Shown: in pieces, positions 25,966-34,569 of the stretch | How positions within the stretch are numbered: the first letter of the stretch is position 1 | Layout of the letters: every line of letters begins with the position of its first letter | Source: an uncultured Chitinophagaceae bacterium | Lineage (GTDB): Bacteria > Bacteroidota > Bacteroidia > Chitinophagales > Chitinophagaceae | Length of the DNA: 53,976 nucleotides | NCBI GenBank assembly: GCA_903904335.1 | Contig: CAIVCF010000147.1 | Span: forward strand, 1-53,976 | Direction: 5' to 3' | Made by a program: the position numbers and the translations under genes | Notes under the pieces: model-generated | The model's database searches: none | Told to the model about the DNA's origin: nothing | What the model saw: the letters and a program-made list of their open reading frames with translations, nothing else

Positions 25966-27093
25966 TTATGAAAGTATTACAATATCAATTTCCATTGCCG
26001 ACAATTTATTAAGCAACTGATTAAATACGGCTGTATTTAAAATTACATTAAATAGATTCAGATGTGGTTTGCCAATGCATATTGTGGTGATCTGTTTATT
26101 CTCTGTTACTTCTAAAATCCCTTTACCAATTTTGTTGCTTTTAACTTTAATTACTTCAGCGCCTAATTCTGTTGCGAGTTTAAAATTGTTGATGAGATGA
26201 CGTTGTGCTGCCAAACCAATTTTATCTCCATCTTCTTTTGGTGTTTGCACATACAACAAATACCATTTTGAATTATAATAAGAAGAAAGCCTGGCAGTTT
26301 TCCGGATGACTTTTTTTGCGATCTCGTGATTACTGCTGATGCAGGCTAAAAAGCGTTCCTGTTTTAAATGCGTGTTTCGAGGAAGCTCTGTCTGTATCTT
26401 TCTTTCCACCTGGGATGCCACTTCTTTCAAAGCCAATTCGCGTAATTGCAATATTCTTTCGCTTTGAAAAAAATTTTTTAATGCGATTTCGATTTTATCG
26501 GGCGAATAGATCTTACCTTCTTTTAATCTTGTTACCAATTCATCTGCAGTAAGATCAATATTCACTACTTCGTCTGCTTGTTTTAGAACAATGTCGGGAA
26601 TTCGCTCAGTTACATTTACATTGGTAATGACTTTTACTTCTTCATTCAAACTTTCGATATGCTGAATATTCACAGCACTGATCACATTGATGCCGGCATC
26701 TAAAATATCCATCACATCCTGCCAGCGTTTTTCATTTTTGCTGCCTTCAATATTGGTGTGTGCCAATTCATCAACAATCACCACTTCAGGATGTAAATTC
26801 AAAATCGCCTGCACATCCAATTCTTCTAATTCCTTTCCTTTATAAAATAATTTTCTTCGCGGAATAACAGGTAAACCTTCCAACAGGTCATGCGTTTCTT
26901 TTCTGCCATGCGTTTCAATATAACCGATCTTCACATCAACACCATTGCGCAACAATGCAGCAGCTTCCTGCAACATGCGATAAGTTTTGCCAACACCGGC
27001 ACTCATACCTATATAGATCTTAAACTTGCCCCGCCTGCTTTTGCGAATTAGGTTTAAAAAATGTTCAGCATTATTTTTTATTTCTTCTGCCAT
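25966..27093 (-). CDS. kdpD: KdpD sensor domain protein (KdpD domain plus Usp domain, no kinase)
   Basis: 375 residues against about 890 in E. coli KdpD. The KdpD domain fills residues 1-230: KIYIGMSAGVGKTYRMLQEA (Walker A GVGKT), GYIETHGRKETHDLLEGL and VVIVDELAHTNIEGSKNEKR (Walker B). A universal-stress-like domain follows (about 245-375: FLACISSNHEIAKKVIRKT, GKGILEVTENKQITTICIGK). There are no membrane spans, no HisKA and no ATPase domain; those are in the next gene, 1 bp downstream. The residues where Gram-positive KdpD binds c-di-AMP (FTAxY) read WYLLY here, so that control is unlikely. Probably a cytosolic K+/ATP-responsive partner of the kinase. Confidence 0.92.
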   Translation of the reverse strand: MAEEIKNNAEHFLNLIRKSRRGKFKIYIGMSAGVGKTYRMLQEAAALLRNGVDVKIGYIETHGRKETHDLLEGLPVIPRRKLFYKGKELEELDVQAILNLHPEVVIVDELAHTNIEGSKNEKRWQDVMDILDAGINVISAVNIQHIESLNEEVKVITNVNVTERIPDIVLKQADEVVNIDLTADELVTRLKEGKIYSPDKIEIALKNFFQSERILQLRELALKEVASQVERKIQTELPRNTHLKQERFLACISSNHEIAKKVIRKTARLSSYYNSKWYLLYVQTPKEDGDKIGLAAQRHLINNFKLATELGAEVIKVKSNKIGKGILEVTENKQITTICIGKPHLNLFNVILNTAVFNQLLNKLSAMEIDIVILS

Positions 27094-27153
27094 TAGTTTT
27101 TCTGTTGTCGGCTTTTGCCTTCCTGCCGATAGACGGGTATTTCATAGCATCAA

Positions 27154-27194
27154 TTGTTGTGTCACTCGCTTCAAAATTCCGAACAATTCTCACC
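27154..27194 (+). repeat. Dispersed repeat between porin and kdpD
   Basis: Starts TTGTTGTGTCACTCGCTTCA and matches the metH-leader copy (14585-14625, minus strand) over about 41 bp. ATTGTT and AACAAT (near 27153-27158 and 27182-27187) form flanking arms. It is on the strand opposite to the kdp operon and runs up to the porin stop codon. Confidence 0.65.
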
Positions 27195-28249
27195 TAAAAC
27201 TTATAAACGGCAGCAAGAATAAAACTTGCATCAGTTTTAGTTCCGGAGCCACCACTTTTCACAAAAATAGTATTGCTTGCATCATCCAAGCGTAATTCCG
27301 GTATAATGGTCAAATTATTCAGATGAATATTTCCCGAAAGTGTTGTTTGAAATATTTTACTGTTTACGCCTGCAACATTTTTTGAATCATCAAAATATTC
27401 GCCGCGTAATGCGAACCCAAACTTACTTGTCGGATCATAATTGAAATAAATGGCATTGCTTGACCAGCTGTTATTTGTGCCATTTGTTTTTACCGTTTTA
27501 ATGGTACCGTCATAATTGATTACGAATGAATTGCTGACAGCAGCATTCAACACGAGATCAATTTGATTAAAATCATTCCCTCCTTGAAAATTCAAGAATA
27601 ATTTCAACTTATCGTTTTTGGTTCCGGTACTAAATTGTGCGATGATTACTTTATTTGTTTCTGTTGTTGTTGAATAATCAGTTGGATTTGCAATGCCGAT
27701 CATAAAAGCTGATTTCCCTCCCAATGAAATATCTGTCTTGATTCCGGTATGAAAGAAAGGCCCGTAAGAAAATCCATAACTCATACTGTAATTTCTATTT
27801 GCGTAAGCATCTAACATTTCATAACCAATATGCGTTGCCCATTTGCCTATTGTAAATTTTAAAACAGAAGATGGGGCATAACTGATGTATAATTGTTTGA
27901 TGGCCGCAAGTGTATTAAATCCATTGCCATTTCCTGTAGGATAGCCTGAGCCATCATGATAAGAAAATTCTTCAGCCCTTCTTCCAAACCCAAGATCTGC
28001 AGTAGCGGCGATCTTGCCAAATGAATGATCGACTCTTATAGAAGCCATTCCCAACTCAAATGAATTTTTAGAGTTTGTAAAGCTAGTTAAGTTATTAGTT
28101 GTTGTATTAAGGGCATTGTTAAGATCAGCTCTATAATAAACATCTGCCGAATAAGTAAATGTTGTTGTTGGCTTTTTCGTAGAATCAGTTTGGGCGAATA
28201 GTGTTACTGTTGTGATCAGACAGATACCTGCTGAAATTATTTTTTTCAT
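27194..28249 (-). CDS. Outer-membrane beta-barrel porin (BBP2/OmpL-like) in the kdp operon
   Basis: 351 residues from the ATG at 28249 (MKKIISAGICLITTVTLFAQT, a clean signal peptide). The frame can be extended to 28276 but that overlaps kdpC. After the leader come repeated amphipathic strands: FTYSADVYYRADLNNALN, SFELGMASIRVDHSFGKIAA, SVLKFTIGKWATHIGYEMLD, FALRGEYFDDSKN and a C-terminal FILAAVYKF that ends in Phe, as in outer-membrane barrels. The pattern fits the BBP2/OmpL-like porin group. It starts 4 bp after kdpC and is followed by kdpD, so it is embedded in the potassium operon. A role as K+ entry channel is inference from position only. Confidence 0.82.
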   Translation of the reverse strand: MKKIISAGICLITTVTLFAQTDSTKKPTTTFTYSADVYYRADLNNALNTTTNNLTSFTNSKNSFELGMASIRVDHSFGKIAATADLGFGRRAEEFSYHDGSGYPTGNGNGFNTLAAIKQLYISYAPSSVLKFTIGKWATHIGYEMLDAYANRNYSMSYGFSYGPFFHTGIKTDISLGGKSAFMIGIANPTDYSTTTETNKVIIAQFSTGTKNDKLKLFLNFQGGNDFNQIDLVLNAAVSNSFVINYDGTIKTVKTNGTNNSWSSNAIYFNYDPTSKFGFALRGEYFDDSKNVAGVNSKIFQTTLSGNIHLNNLTIIPELRLDDASNTIFVKSGGSGTKTDASFILAAVYKF

Positions 28250-28253
28250 TTTC

Positions 28254-28817
28254 CTATTTAAGTTTATCCAGTTCAATATTTAATTGTAACACATTTATTT
28301 TCTCTGTACCAAATAATCCAAGTAATGGTTTTTGAATTTGACCTTGTACCAACGCATTTATTTTTTCTTCAGAGATATTTCTTGTTTTTGCTATTCTGTT
28401 AATTTGAATTTTTGCAGCAGCAACAGAGATATCCGGATCTAATCCACTACCACTGTATGTTACCAAATCAGATGGTATATCTTCTTTTTTTACGGTTGGA
28501 TTATGTACTAAAAATGTATCGATCTTACTTTGAACATCTTTTAGATAATCAGGATTGCTGGTTCCTTTATTACTTCCTGATGATGCAGCTGCATTATAAC
28601 CTGCTGCAGAGGGACGGCTCCAGAAATATTTATCATCACTGAATTTTTGTCCTTCTAATTTATAACCAACAACTTTATTGTTCACGGAAATTGTTTCGCC
28701 TTCTCCTTTGTTTGGCGCAGCTTGCGCTACAGCCCAAACAAACAAAGTATAAATGCCCATAAAAAAGATGATGGTTACTGCTGTTAATTTTATAGCCGGA
28801 AGAATATGTTGTTTCAT
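28254..28817 (-). CDS. kdpC: Potassium-transporting ATPase subunit C
   Basis: 187 residues, the usual length. One N-terminal membrane span (AVTIIFFMGIYTLFVWAVAQ) and the KdpC periplasmic domain with GQKFSDDKYFWSRPSAAGYN, NPDYLKDVQSKIDTFL, IPSDLVTYSGSGLDPDISVA and INALVQGQIQKPLLGLFGTE, matching the family's conserved S-G-S-G-L-D-P block. It supports KdpB in ATP binding within the KdpFABC pump. Follows kdpB by 17 bp. Confidence 0.96.
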   Translation of the reverse strand: MKQHILPAIKLTAVTIIFFMGIYTLFVWAVAQAAPNKGEGETISVNNKVVGYKLEGQKFSDDKYFWSRPSAAGYNAAASSGSNKGTSNPDYLKDVQSKIDTFLVHNPTVKKEDIPSDLVTYSGSGLDPDISVAAAKIQINRIAKTRNISEEKINALVQGQIQKPLLGLFGTEKINVLQLNIELDKLK

Positions 28818-28834
28818 AAAAATTTATTTGAATG

Positions 28835-30871
28835 TTAAAACCAAATACTAACCAATAAATCAATTAATTTAATGCCGATAAACGGTACGATCACACCACC
28901 CAAGCCATAGATCAATAAATTTCTTCTCAACAAAGCACTTGCACCAATGGGTTTATACGCAACGCCTCTTAATGCCAACGGGATTAATAATGGAATGATG
29001 ATGGCATTAAAAATTACTGCAGATAAAATGGCACTTTCCGGACTGTGCAGTTTCATCACATTTAAACTTTGCAATCCTGGAATGGATGCAATGAATAATG
29101 CAGGAACGATCGCAAAATATTTTGCAACATCATTGGCAATAGAGAATGTTGTAAGTGTTCCTCTCGTCATTAATAATTGTTTTCCTATTTCAACGATCTC
29201 GATCAATTTAGTTGGATCGTTATCCAAGTCAACCATATTACCTGCTTCTTTTGCGGCTTGTGTTCCGCTGTTCATAGCCACACCAACATCCGCTTGCGCT
29301 AATGCAGGAGCATCGTTTGTGCCATCCCCCATCATCGCAACTAACTTACCGCCCTGTTGTTCCTTCTTGATATAATTCATTTTGTCTTCAGGCTTTGCTT
29401 CAGCAATAAAATCATCCACACCTGCTTTTTCAGCAATGAATTTTGCGGTCAATGGATTATCACCTGTTACCATTACTGTCTTTACACCCATTTTTCTTAA
29501 TCTTTCGAAACGCTCATGGATATTGGGTTTGATAATATCCTGCAATTCGATCACACCCAATATTTTTTCATTCTGACTCACTACCAATGGTGTTCCGCCG
29601 TTTGAAGAAATAAGTTTTACACGTTCAGTCGTTTCATCAGGAAAAATATTTCCGGATTTAGTGACGATATTTTTAATTGAATCAAAAGCACCTTTACGAA
29701 TACGCAGACCATCCAGATCAATTCCGCTGCTTCTTGTTTCTGCAGAAAACTTTATGAATATTACTTTATCTTTTTGCAGTGATGGTGCTTTGATATTTTT
29801 TTCGTGCGCTAATTCAATGATCGATTTTCCTTCGGGCGTTTCATCAGCCAGGGATGAGAGCACACATGCTTCTATGAAAATATTTTCATCAATATTATTT
29901 GCATTCCAAAAATGTGTTGCCTTCCTGTTCCCGATAGTGATGGTTCCTGTTTTGTCCAATAATAAAACATCCAGATCGCCTGCTGTTTCAACGGCTTTGC
30001 CGCTTTTTGTAATAACGTTTGCACGCAACGCTCTGTCCATTCCGGCAATACCGATAGCACTTAATAAACCACCAATGGTTGTTGGAATTAAACAAACAAA
30101 CAATGAAATAAATGCAGCTATAGTGATAGGGGTGTTGGCGTAATCACCAAATGGCTTAAGTGTTACACAAACAATAATAAATACCAAAGTAAAACCTGCC
30201 AATAAAATTGTCAATGCAATTTCGTTCGGCGTTTTTTGACGAGAAGCACCTTCTACCAATGCGATCATTTTATCTAAAAAACTTTCGCCGGGCTCTGTGG
30301 TAACACGAACGGTTATTTTATCGGACAATACTTTTGTTCCGCCTGTAACGCTTGATTTATCGCCTCCTGATTCGCGAATAACTGGTGCAGATTCGCCTGT
30401 AATAGCAGATTCATCAATGGTTGCAAGACCTTCAATGATCTCGCCATCCATCGGGATCATGTCACCAGCTTCGCAGAAAAACAAATCACCTTTCTTTAAA
30501 AGAGAACTGTTTACGATTTCAATTTTGTTATTCACTATTTTTTTTGCAGGCGTTTCTTCTCTTGTTTTTCTTAAACTATCTGCTTGTGCTTTACCTCTTG
30601 CTTCTGCAATGGCTTCTGCAAAATTTGCAAACAATAAAGTGATAAGTAAAACAAGAAACACAATTAAATTATAAATGAAACTTCCTTGTGTTTTATCGCC
30701 AGTTACAATCCAGATGCATACAACGAACATTACAATGGTTCCAATCTCTACGGTAAACATTACCGGATTACGGAACATAATTCTGGGATCGAGTTTAATG
30801 AACGATTGTTTGAATGCTTCTTTCACCAATGCAGGTTCAAATAATTTATTCGATGATTTTTTCTTTGCCAT
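28835..30871 (-). CDS. kdpB: Potassium-transporting P-type ATPase subunit B
   Basis: 678 residues, normal length. P-type ATPase motifs: [11 protein letters not shown] (actuator TGES, with the regulatory Ser of E. coli KdpB), [14 protein letters not shown] (phosphorylated Asp), [20 protein letters not shown], and [20 protein letters not shown] (hinge). The seven membrane segments of KdpB are visible, including [18 protein letters not shown] in the ion path region. It hydrolyses ATP to drive K+ uptake through KdpA. Spacers to kdpA (42 bp) and kdpC (17 bp) indicate one operon. Confidence 0.97.
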   Translation of the reverse strand: MAKKKSSNKLFEPALVKEAFKQSFIKLDPRIMFRNPVMFTVEIGTIVMFVVCIWIVTGDKTQGSFIYNLIVFLVLLITLLFANFAEAIAEARGKAQADSLRKTREETPAKKIVNNKIEIVNSSLLKKGDLFFCEAGDMIPMDGEIIEGLATIDESAITGESAPVIRESGGDKSSVTGGTKVLSDKITVRVTTEPGESFLDKMIALVEGASRQKTPNEIALTILLAGFTLVFIIVCVTLKPFGDYANTPITIAAFISLFVCLIPTTIGGLLSAIGIAGMDRALRANVITKSGKAVETAGDLDVLLLDKTGTITIGNRKATHFWNANNIDENIFIEACVLSSLADETPEGKSIIELAHEKNIKAPSLQKDKVIFIKFSAETRSSGIDLDGLRIRKGAFDSIKNIVTKSGNIFPDETTERVKLISSNGGTPLVVSQNEKILGVIELQDIIKPNIHERFERLRKMGVKTVMVTGDNPLTAKFIAEKAGVDDFIAEAKPEDKMNYIKKEQQGGKLVAMMGDGTNDAPALAQADVGVAMNSGTQAAKEAGNMVDLDNDPTKLIEIVEIGKQLLMTRGTLTTFSIANDVAKYFAIVPALFIASIPGLQSLNVMKLHSPESAILSAVIFNAIIIPLLIPLALRGVAYKPIGASALLRRNLLIYGLGGVIVPFIGIKLIDLLVSIWF

Positions 30872-30913
30872 AATTGAAAATGTATAAAGTATGATTTTCT
30901 GAATGCTGCTATT

Positions 30914-32620
30914 TTATTTTGAAAAGTATTCTGATATCGGTCCCAATGCCAGCGCAGGAAAGAAGCTGAGTGCTGCAATAATGGCGATCACTGCAAAAAC
31001 CATGATGCCAAATGTGGTGGTATCTGTTTTTAGTGTACCTGCACTTTCAGGCACATATTTCTTTTTTGCCAAGATGCCTGCAATTGCAACGGGTCCAATG
31101 ATGGGAAGAAAACGCGACAACAACATTACAATGCCGCATGTGATATTCCAGAAAATGGATACCGGATAGCTATCGCCTAAACCTTCGAAACCACTACCAT
31201 TATTGGCTGATGAGGATGTGTATTCGTATAGCATTTCACTAAATCCATGGTAACCCGGATTGTTTAACCATGCTGCATAAGTTTTTGGATCATGTGCAAA
31301 TAAATATGACGACAATGCAGTGAAACTTAAGATCAAAAACGGATGTAACAATGCAATGATAGTGGCGATCTTCATTTCTTTCGCTTCGATTTTTTTACCG
31401 AGAAACTCCGGAGTTCTTCCTACCATTAGACCACTAATAAAAACCGCGATGATAATGAAGATGTAAAAATTTAAAAAGCCCACACCAACACCGCCGAAAA
31501 ATGAGTTGACCATCATGCCCAACATAGCAAACATGCCGCTTAATGGTGTAAGTGAATCGTGCATGGCATTTACACTTCCGTTGGATGTAACAGTTGTAGT
31601 GATGACCCAATGTGCTGATGCGGCAGGGCCAAAACGAACTTCTTTTCCTTCCATACTTCCCAATGGTTGTGCAACATGCATGGCTGCAATATTGCTGCTG
31701 CCTTTCATTTCATAATAAACAGTTGGAACTAATAGCAATAAATACCCGAGCATCATTACACCAAAAACCATCCAGGCTATTTTTTTTCTTTTCAATACAA
31801 AACCCAAAGCAAATACCATTGCAATTGGAATGAGAATAATAGAAATTACTTCAACCGCATTGGTAAAATAATTTGGATTTTCTAATGGATGAGCAGAATT
31901 AGCCCCGAAGAAACCTCCGCCATTTGTTCCCAATTGTTTGATGGCCACCATCGCAGCAGCGGGACCTCTTGAAACATTCACTGTATCGCCCTGAACAGAA
32001 ATGAATTGATCTTTTCCTTTAAAGGTCATCGGGGTTCCGTTGAATACAAGAAGTATTGCAACGATGATAGATAATGGAAGTAATATCCTTGTGCATGACT
32101 TTACAAAATAATTATAAAAGTTTCCCAACTTATCAGTTGTTCTTTCTTTCATTGCATTAAATACAACAGCACAAACTGCCATACCTGCACCGGCACTGAT
32201 GAATTGAAACAACATCAATACCAATTGTCCCAAATATGAAACACCGCTTTCTCCTGAATAGTGTTGCAAATTGGTGTTGGATATAAAACTGATGGAAGTA
32301 TTAAATGCTGTATCGGCGGTCATGGATGGATTGCCATCAGGATTCAATGGCAGCCAACTCATATTCATTAACACCAACATAGAAAAAAGAAACCAGATTA
32401 AGTTGATGGTTAATAAAGCAACCAGATGTTGCTTCCAGTTCATTTCTCTATCGGCCTTAATACCACTGAGTTTGTAGAACAGATTATCTATCGGATCGAA
32501 AATAAAATCCAATTTAGTTTTATCGCCATTATATAATTTTCCGATATAACGTCCTAACGGAATTGCGAATAAAACCGTTGCGAAGAATATAGTAACAATA
32601 CCTAAAATTTCTGTGTTCAT
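30914..32620 (-). CDS. kdpA: Potassium-transporting ATPase subunit A
   Basis: 568 residues, near E. coli KdpA (557). It keeps the four selectivity-loop regions of the KtrB/TrkH-like fold: ISFISNTNLQHYSGESGVSY, IKQLGTNGGGFFGANSAHP, a GMFAMLGMMVNSFFGGVGVG segment and a GSGFEGLGDSYP segment. KdpA is the K+-selective channel part of the pump in the inner membrane. Its start is 75 bp after the kdpF stop; this spacer holds a 7-bp tandem repeat. Confidence 0.97.
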   Translation of the reverse strand: MNTEILGIVTIFFATVLFAIPLGRYIGKLYNGDKTKLDFIFDPIDNLFYKLSGIKADREMNWKQHLVALLTINLIWFLFSMLVLMNMSWLPLNPDGNPSMTADTAFNTSISFISNTNLQHYSGESGVSYLGQLVLMLFQFISAGAGMAVCAVVFNAMKERTTDKLGNFYNYFVKSCTRILLPLSIIVAILLVFNGTPMTFKGKDQFISVQGDTVNVSRGPAAAMVAIKQLGTNGGGFFGANSAHPLENPNYFTNAVEVISIILIPIAMVFALGFVLKRKKIAWMVFGVMMLGYLLLLVPTVYYEMKGSSNIAAMHVAQPLGSMEGKEVRFGPAASAHWVITTTVTSNGSVNAMHDSLTPLSGMFAMLGMMVNSFFGGVGVGFLNFYIFIIIAVFISGLMVGRTPEFLGKKIEAKEMKIATIIALLHPFLILSFTALSSYLFAHDPKTYAAWLNNPGYHGFSEMLYEYTSSSANNGSGFEGLGDSYPVSIFWNITCGIVMLLSRFLPIIGPVAIAGILAKKKYVPESAGTLKTDTTTFGIMVFAVIAIIAALSFFPALALGPISEYFSK

Positions 32621-32628
32621 ATTTGGAA

Positions 32629-32656
32629 GGTTTAAGGTTTAGGGCTTAAGGTTGGA
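32629..32656. repeat. 7-bp tandem repeat in the kdpF-kdpA spacer
   Basis: On the + strand GGTTTAA, GGTTTAG, GGCTTAA and the decayed GGTTGGA follow each other without gaps from 32629. In the kdp transcript they read as CCTTAAA-like heptamers just before the kdpA start. Confidence 0.75.
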
Positions 32657-32694
32657 GCGTTGATTAATCTTTCGTTTTTTACCTTATGCCTTAT

Positions 32695-32772
32695 CTAAAA
32701 TTTTTCCGGTTTAATTAAAACATAACATAAGTAACCGAAAACAAGGATCGAGATAATGAATAGTAATAACAT
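32695..32772 (-). CDS. kdpF: Potassium-transporting ATPase subunit F
   Basis: 25 residues from the ATG at 32772 to TAG at 32695. The product MLLLFIISILVFGYLCYVLI then KPEKF has the single membrane helix and the x-L-x-K-P-E-x-F end shared by KdpF proteins (29 residues in E. coli), which bind as a lipid-like stabilising peptide between KdpA and KdpB. Position directly before kdpA fits. It starts 5 bp after the stop of the 31-residue membrane peptide gene. Confidence 0.92.
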   Translation of the reverse strand: MLLLFIISILVFGYLCYVLIKPEKF

Positions 32773-32777
32773 AGCGT

Positions 32778-32873
32778 TTAAATTTTATCGAAGAAATCAA
32801 TGGATTTAAAAAAAATGACGAAGCCGATTAAAGCCGCTGCAATAAGAATGACTGTGAGCCACATAATGATCAT
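32778..32873 (-). CDS. 31-residue single-span membrane peptide, kdp operon
   Basis: ATG at 32873, TAA at 32778: MIIMWLTVILIAAALIGFVI, then FFKSIDFFDKI. One strongly hydrophobic helix covers residues 2-22 with a short charged, aromatic tail. Its start overlaps the stop of the upstream 47-residue gene (ATGA) and its own stop is 5 bp before kdpF, so translation of all three is probably linked. It is like KdpF in size and layout but lacks the KPE end. I do not recognise the family; a second small pump subunit or a regulator peptide are both possible. Confidence 0.72.
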   Translation of the reverse strand: MIIMWLTVILIAAALIGFVIFFKSIDFFDKI

Positions 32874-33013
32874 TTTAAATGAAATAATATTTTGAATTTT
32901 AGATAAACGATATGCAGAGCACTCCATACAATCAGCCATACAAATAATATCCCAATCACTTTAGTGGTATCTATATTTTTTTTATGCATAGATGGATGCT
33001 GTTGCACAGACAT
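32870..33013 (-). CDS. 47-residue single-span membrane protein, first gene of the kdp operon
   Basis: ATG at 33013, TGA at 32870, with a second in-frame ATG at 32989 that would give 39 residues. The product has a polar N-terminus (MSVQQHPSMHKKNIDTTK), one membrane helix (VIGILFVWLIVWSALHIVYL) and a basic tail (KFKILFHLK). An in-frame stop lies 33 bp upstream of the first ATG. The ATGA overlap with the next small gene is the main reason to think that it is real. No family recognised. A sigma-54-like element covers the bases just before 33013, which, if used, would favour the start at 32989. Confidence 0.66.
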   Translation of the reverse strand: MSVQQHPSMHKKNIDTTKVIGILFVWLIVWSALHIVYLKFKILFHLK

Positions 33014-33016
33014 GAT

Positions 33017-33032
33017 TCCAAATCGAATGCCC
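33017..33032 (-). promoter_or_regulatory. Weak candidate sigma-54 promoter of the kdp operon
   Basis: Minus-strand GGGCATTCGATTTGGA compared with TGGCAC-N5-TTGCW: the -24 GG-C-A and the -12 TTG are kept, but the -12 C is G and two further bases differ. The NtrC-type regulator next door makes a sigma-54 promoter expected. The match alone is not decisive. Confidence 0.25.
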
Positions 33033-33125
33033 CGTTTCTTATTGGCTTAAAAAATTTGATAGACATTAATACAGCAAAGGGTTTTAACAAGAATGAAAAT
33101 CCCGGACGCCATTATAATAAATAAA

Positions 33126-33148
33126 AACCCTTCCACTTTGGAAGGGTT
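33126..33148 (-). terminator. Terminator between the NtrC-type regulator and the kdp operon
   Basis: Perfect 9-bp stem AACCCTTCC (33126-33134) with GGAAGGGTT (33140-33148), loop of 5, followed on the minus strand by TTTTTATTTATT. It lies 37 bp after the regulator stop, so regulator and kdp genes are probably separate transcripts. Confidence 0.85.
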
Positions 33149-33184
33149 CGTTTTCAAAATGACATGGTCAAGTAAATGAAAATA

Positions 33185-34522
33185 TTACATTAGATGAAAC
33201 TCTTCGATCTTTCGGTATAAAGTGGTGAGCCCAATGTTGAGTAACCTTGCAGCTTCGGTTTTGTTTCCTTTGGTGTGATTGAGGACACGTTGAATATGCA
33301 ATTTTTCTACACTGCTTAGATCAAAAGCAGAAAGCGTTCCGGGTTTTAATACGGGTGTTTGCATTTCAACCGGTAAACAATTGAAACCAAGTTGAGCTGT
33401 TTCAGTAAGAATGACAGATCTTTCAATCACATTTTTTAGTTCACGTATATTTCCTTTCCATTGATGATCGGTTAAATGATCTTTAAAATCGGTTGTCATG
33501 CTGTCAATCGTCTTATTCATCTTTTGTGCAAAGAGTTTGATAAAATGATCAGCTAAAACAGGAATATCTGTTTTTCTTTCCCGCAATGGCGGCAATGAAA
33601 TGGCAAAAACATTCAAACGATAAAAAAGATCTTCTCGAAATTTTCCTTCTTTCACATCGTCCTGCAGATCTCTATTGGTGGCAGCAATGATGCGCACATT
33701 TACTTTGGTTGATTTGGTATCACCCACTTTAATAAATTCATTCGTTTCTAAAACGCGCAATAATTTTGATTGAAGATCGATATGCATTTCACCGATCTCA
33801 TCTAAAAACAAAGTTCCGTTATTCGCTTCTTCGATCAATCCCTTTTTGTCTTTGGTAGCTCCTGTAAAAGCACCGGCTTTGTGACCAAATATCTCACTCT
33901 CCAAAATTTCTTTGCTGAATGCGCTGCAATTCAATGCCAGAAAGGATTTTCCATTTCTTTTACTGCCGGAATGAATAGCTTGCGCAAATACTTCCTTTCC
34001 CGTTCCCGTTTCTCCTAATAATAAAACAGTGGCATCAGTGGGTGCAACTTTTTGTGCTAAATTGATGGCATCTTTTATGACCGGAGATTCGCCCAGAATA
34101 CTTTCAAAGCCATAACGCTTGCCAACCTGTTTTTCTAAATGTTCAATCCTTTTTTGCAGTTGTACTTTTTCTAATGCACGATTTAATAATGGAATGATCT
34201 TGTCATTATCATCACCTTTGGTGATATAATCAAATGCACCATTTTTCATCGCCTGAACGCCGTCGGCAATATTACCGTAAGCCGTTAGCAGGATAATTTC
34301 AATAGCAGGATATTTTGATTTTGTTTCTTTCGCAAATTCCACACCATTGCCATCCGGAAGTTTTACATCACATAAAATAACATCAATATTTTCCTTCTCC
34401 AATGATTTTATGGCATTTTTCAAATTATCGGCTTCTAATACAGCATAGCCTTCCAGCCTGATGATACGGGAAAGGAGGTTGCGTAATTTTTCTTCATCAT
34501 CAATAATAAGAACGGTATTCAC
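33185..34522 (-). CDS. NtrC-type sigma-54-dependent response regulator, probable kdp regulator
   Basis: 445 residues. Receiver domain 1-120 (LIIDDEEKLRNLL, phospho-acceptor D52 in ILCDVKLPDG, LLTAYG, Lys in DYITKGDD). AAA+ domain about 140-380 with GETGTGKEVFAQAIH (Walker A), HKAGAFTGATKDKKG (the GAFTGA loop that contacts sigma-54), NGTLFLDEIGEM (Walker B) and a sensor region NVRIIAATNRDLQ. C-terminal Fis-type helix-turn-helix (HIQRVLNHTKGNKTEAARLL). It activates sigma-54 promoters when phosphorylated. Classical kdp loci use the OmpR-type KdpE instead; none is in this window. It is upstream of the kdp genes, behind a terminator, with the kinase at the operon's far end. Confidence 0.9.
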   Translation of the reverse strand: MNTVLIIDDEEKLRNLLSRIIRLEGYAVLEADNLKNAIKSLEKENIDVILCDVKLPDGNGVEFAKETKSKYPAIEIILLTAYGNIADGVQAMKNGAFDYITKGDDNDKIIPLLNRALEKVQLQKRIEHLEKQVGKRYGFESILGESPVIKDAINLAQKVAPTDATVLLLGETGTGKEVFAQAIHSGSKRNGKSFLALNCSAFSKEILESEIFGHKAGAFTGATKDKKGLIEEANNGTLFLDEIGEMHIDLQSKLLRVLETNEFIKVGDTKSTKVNVRIIAATNRDLQDDVKEGKFREDLFYRLNVFAISLPPLRERKTDIPVLADHFIKLFAQKMNKTIDSMTTDFKDHLTDHQWKGNIRELKNVIERSVILTETAQLGFNCLPVEMQTPVLKPGTLSAFDLSSVEKLHIQRVLNHTKGNKTEAARLLNIGLTTLYRKIEEFHLM

Positions 34523-34569
34523 GTTGCAGTTAATTTGACAATAAAATTAGATAAAATAAAACGGAATGG

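Noticed and set aside
26200-26400. c-di-AMP binding motif in the Usp domain of KdpD
   Set aside because: The FTAxY segment known from Gram-positive KdpD reads WYLLY here.
28947-30887. Series of + strand frames of 60-160 codons
   Set aside because: All are antisense shadows of kdpB, which is complete with all P-type ATPase motifs.
33096-33111. Sigma-54 promoter beginning TGGCG upstream of the kdp operon
   Set aside because: The -24 part is good but the required -12 GC is absent (TT at that place).
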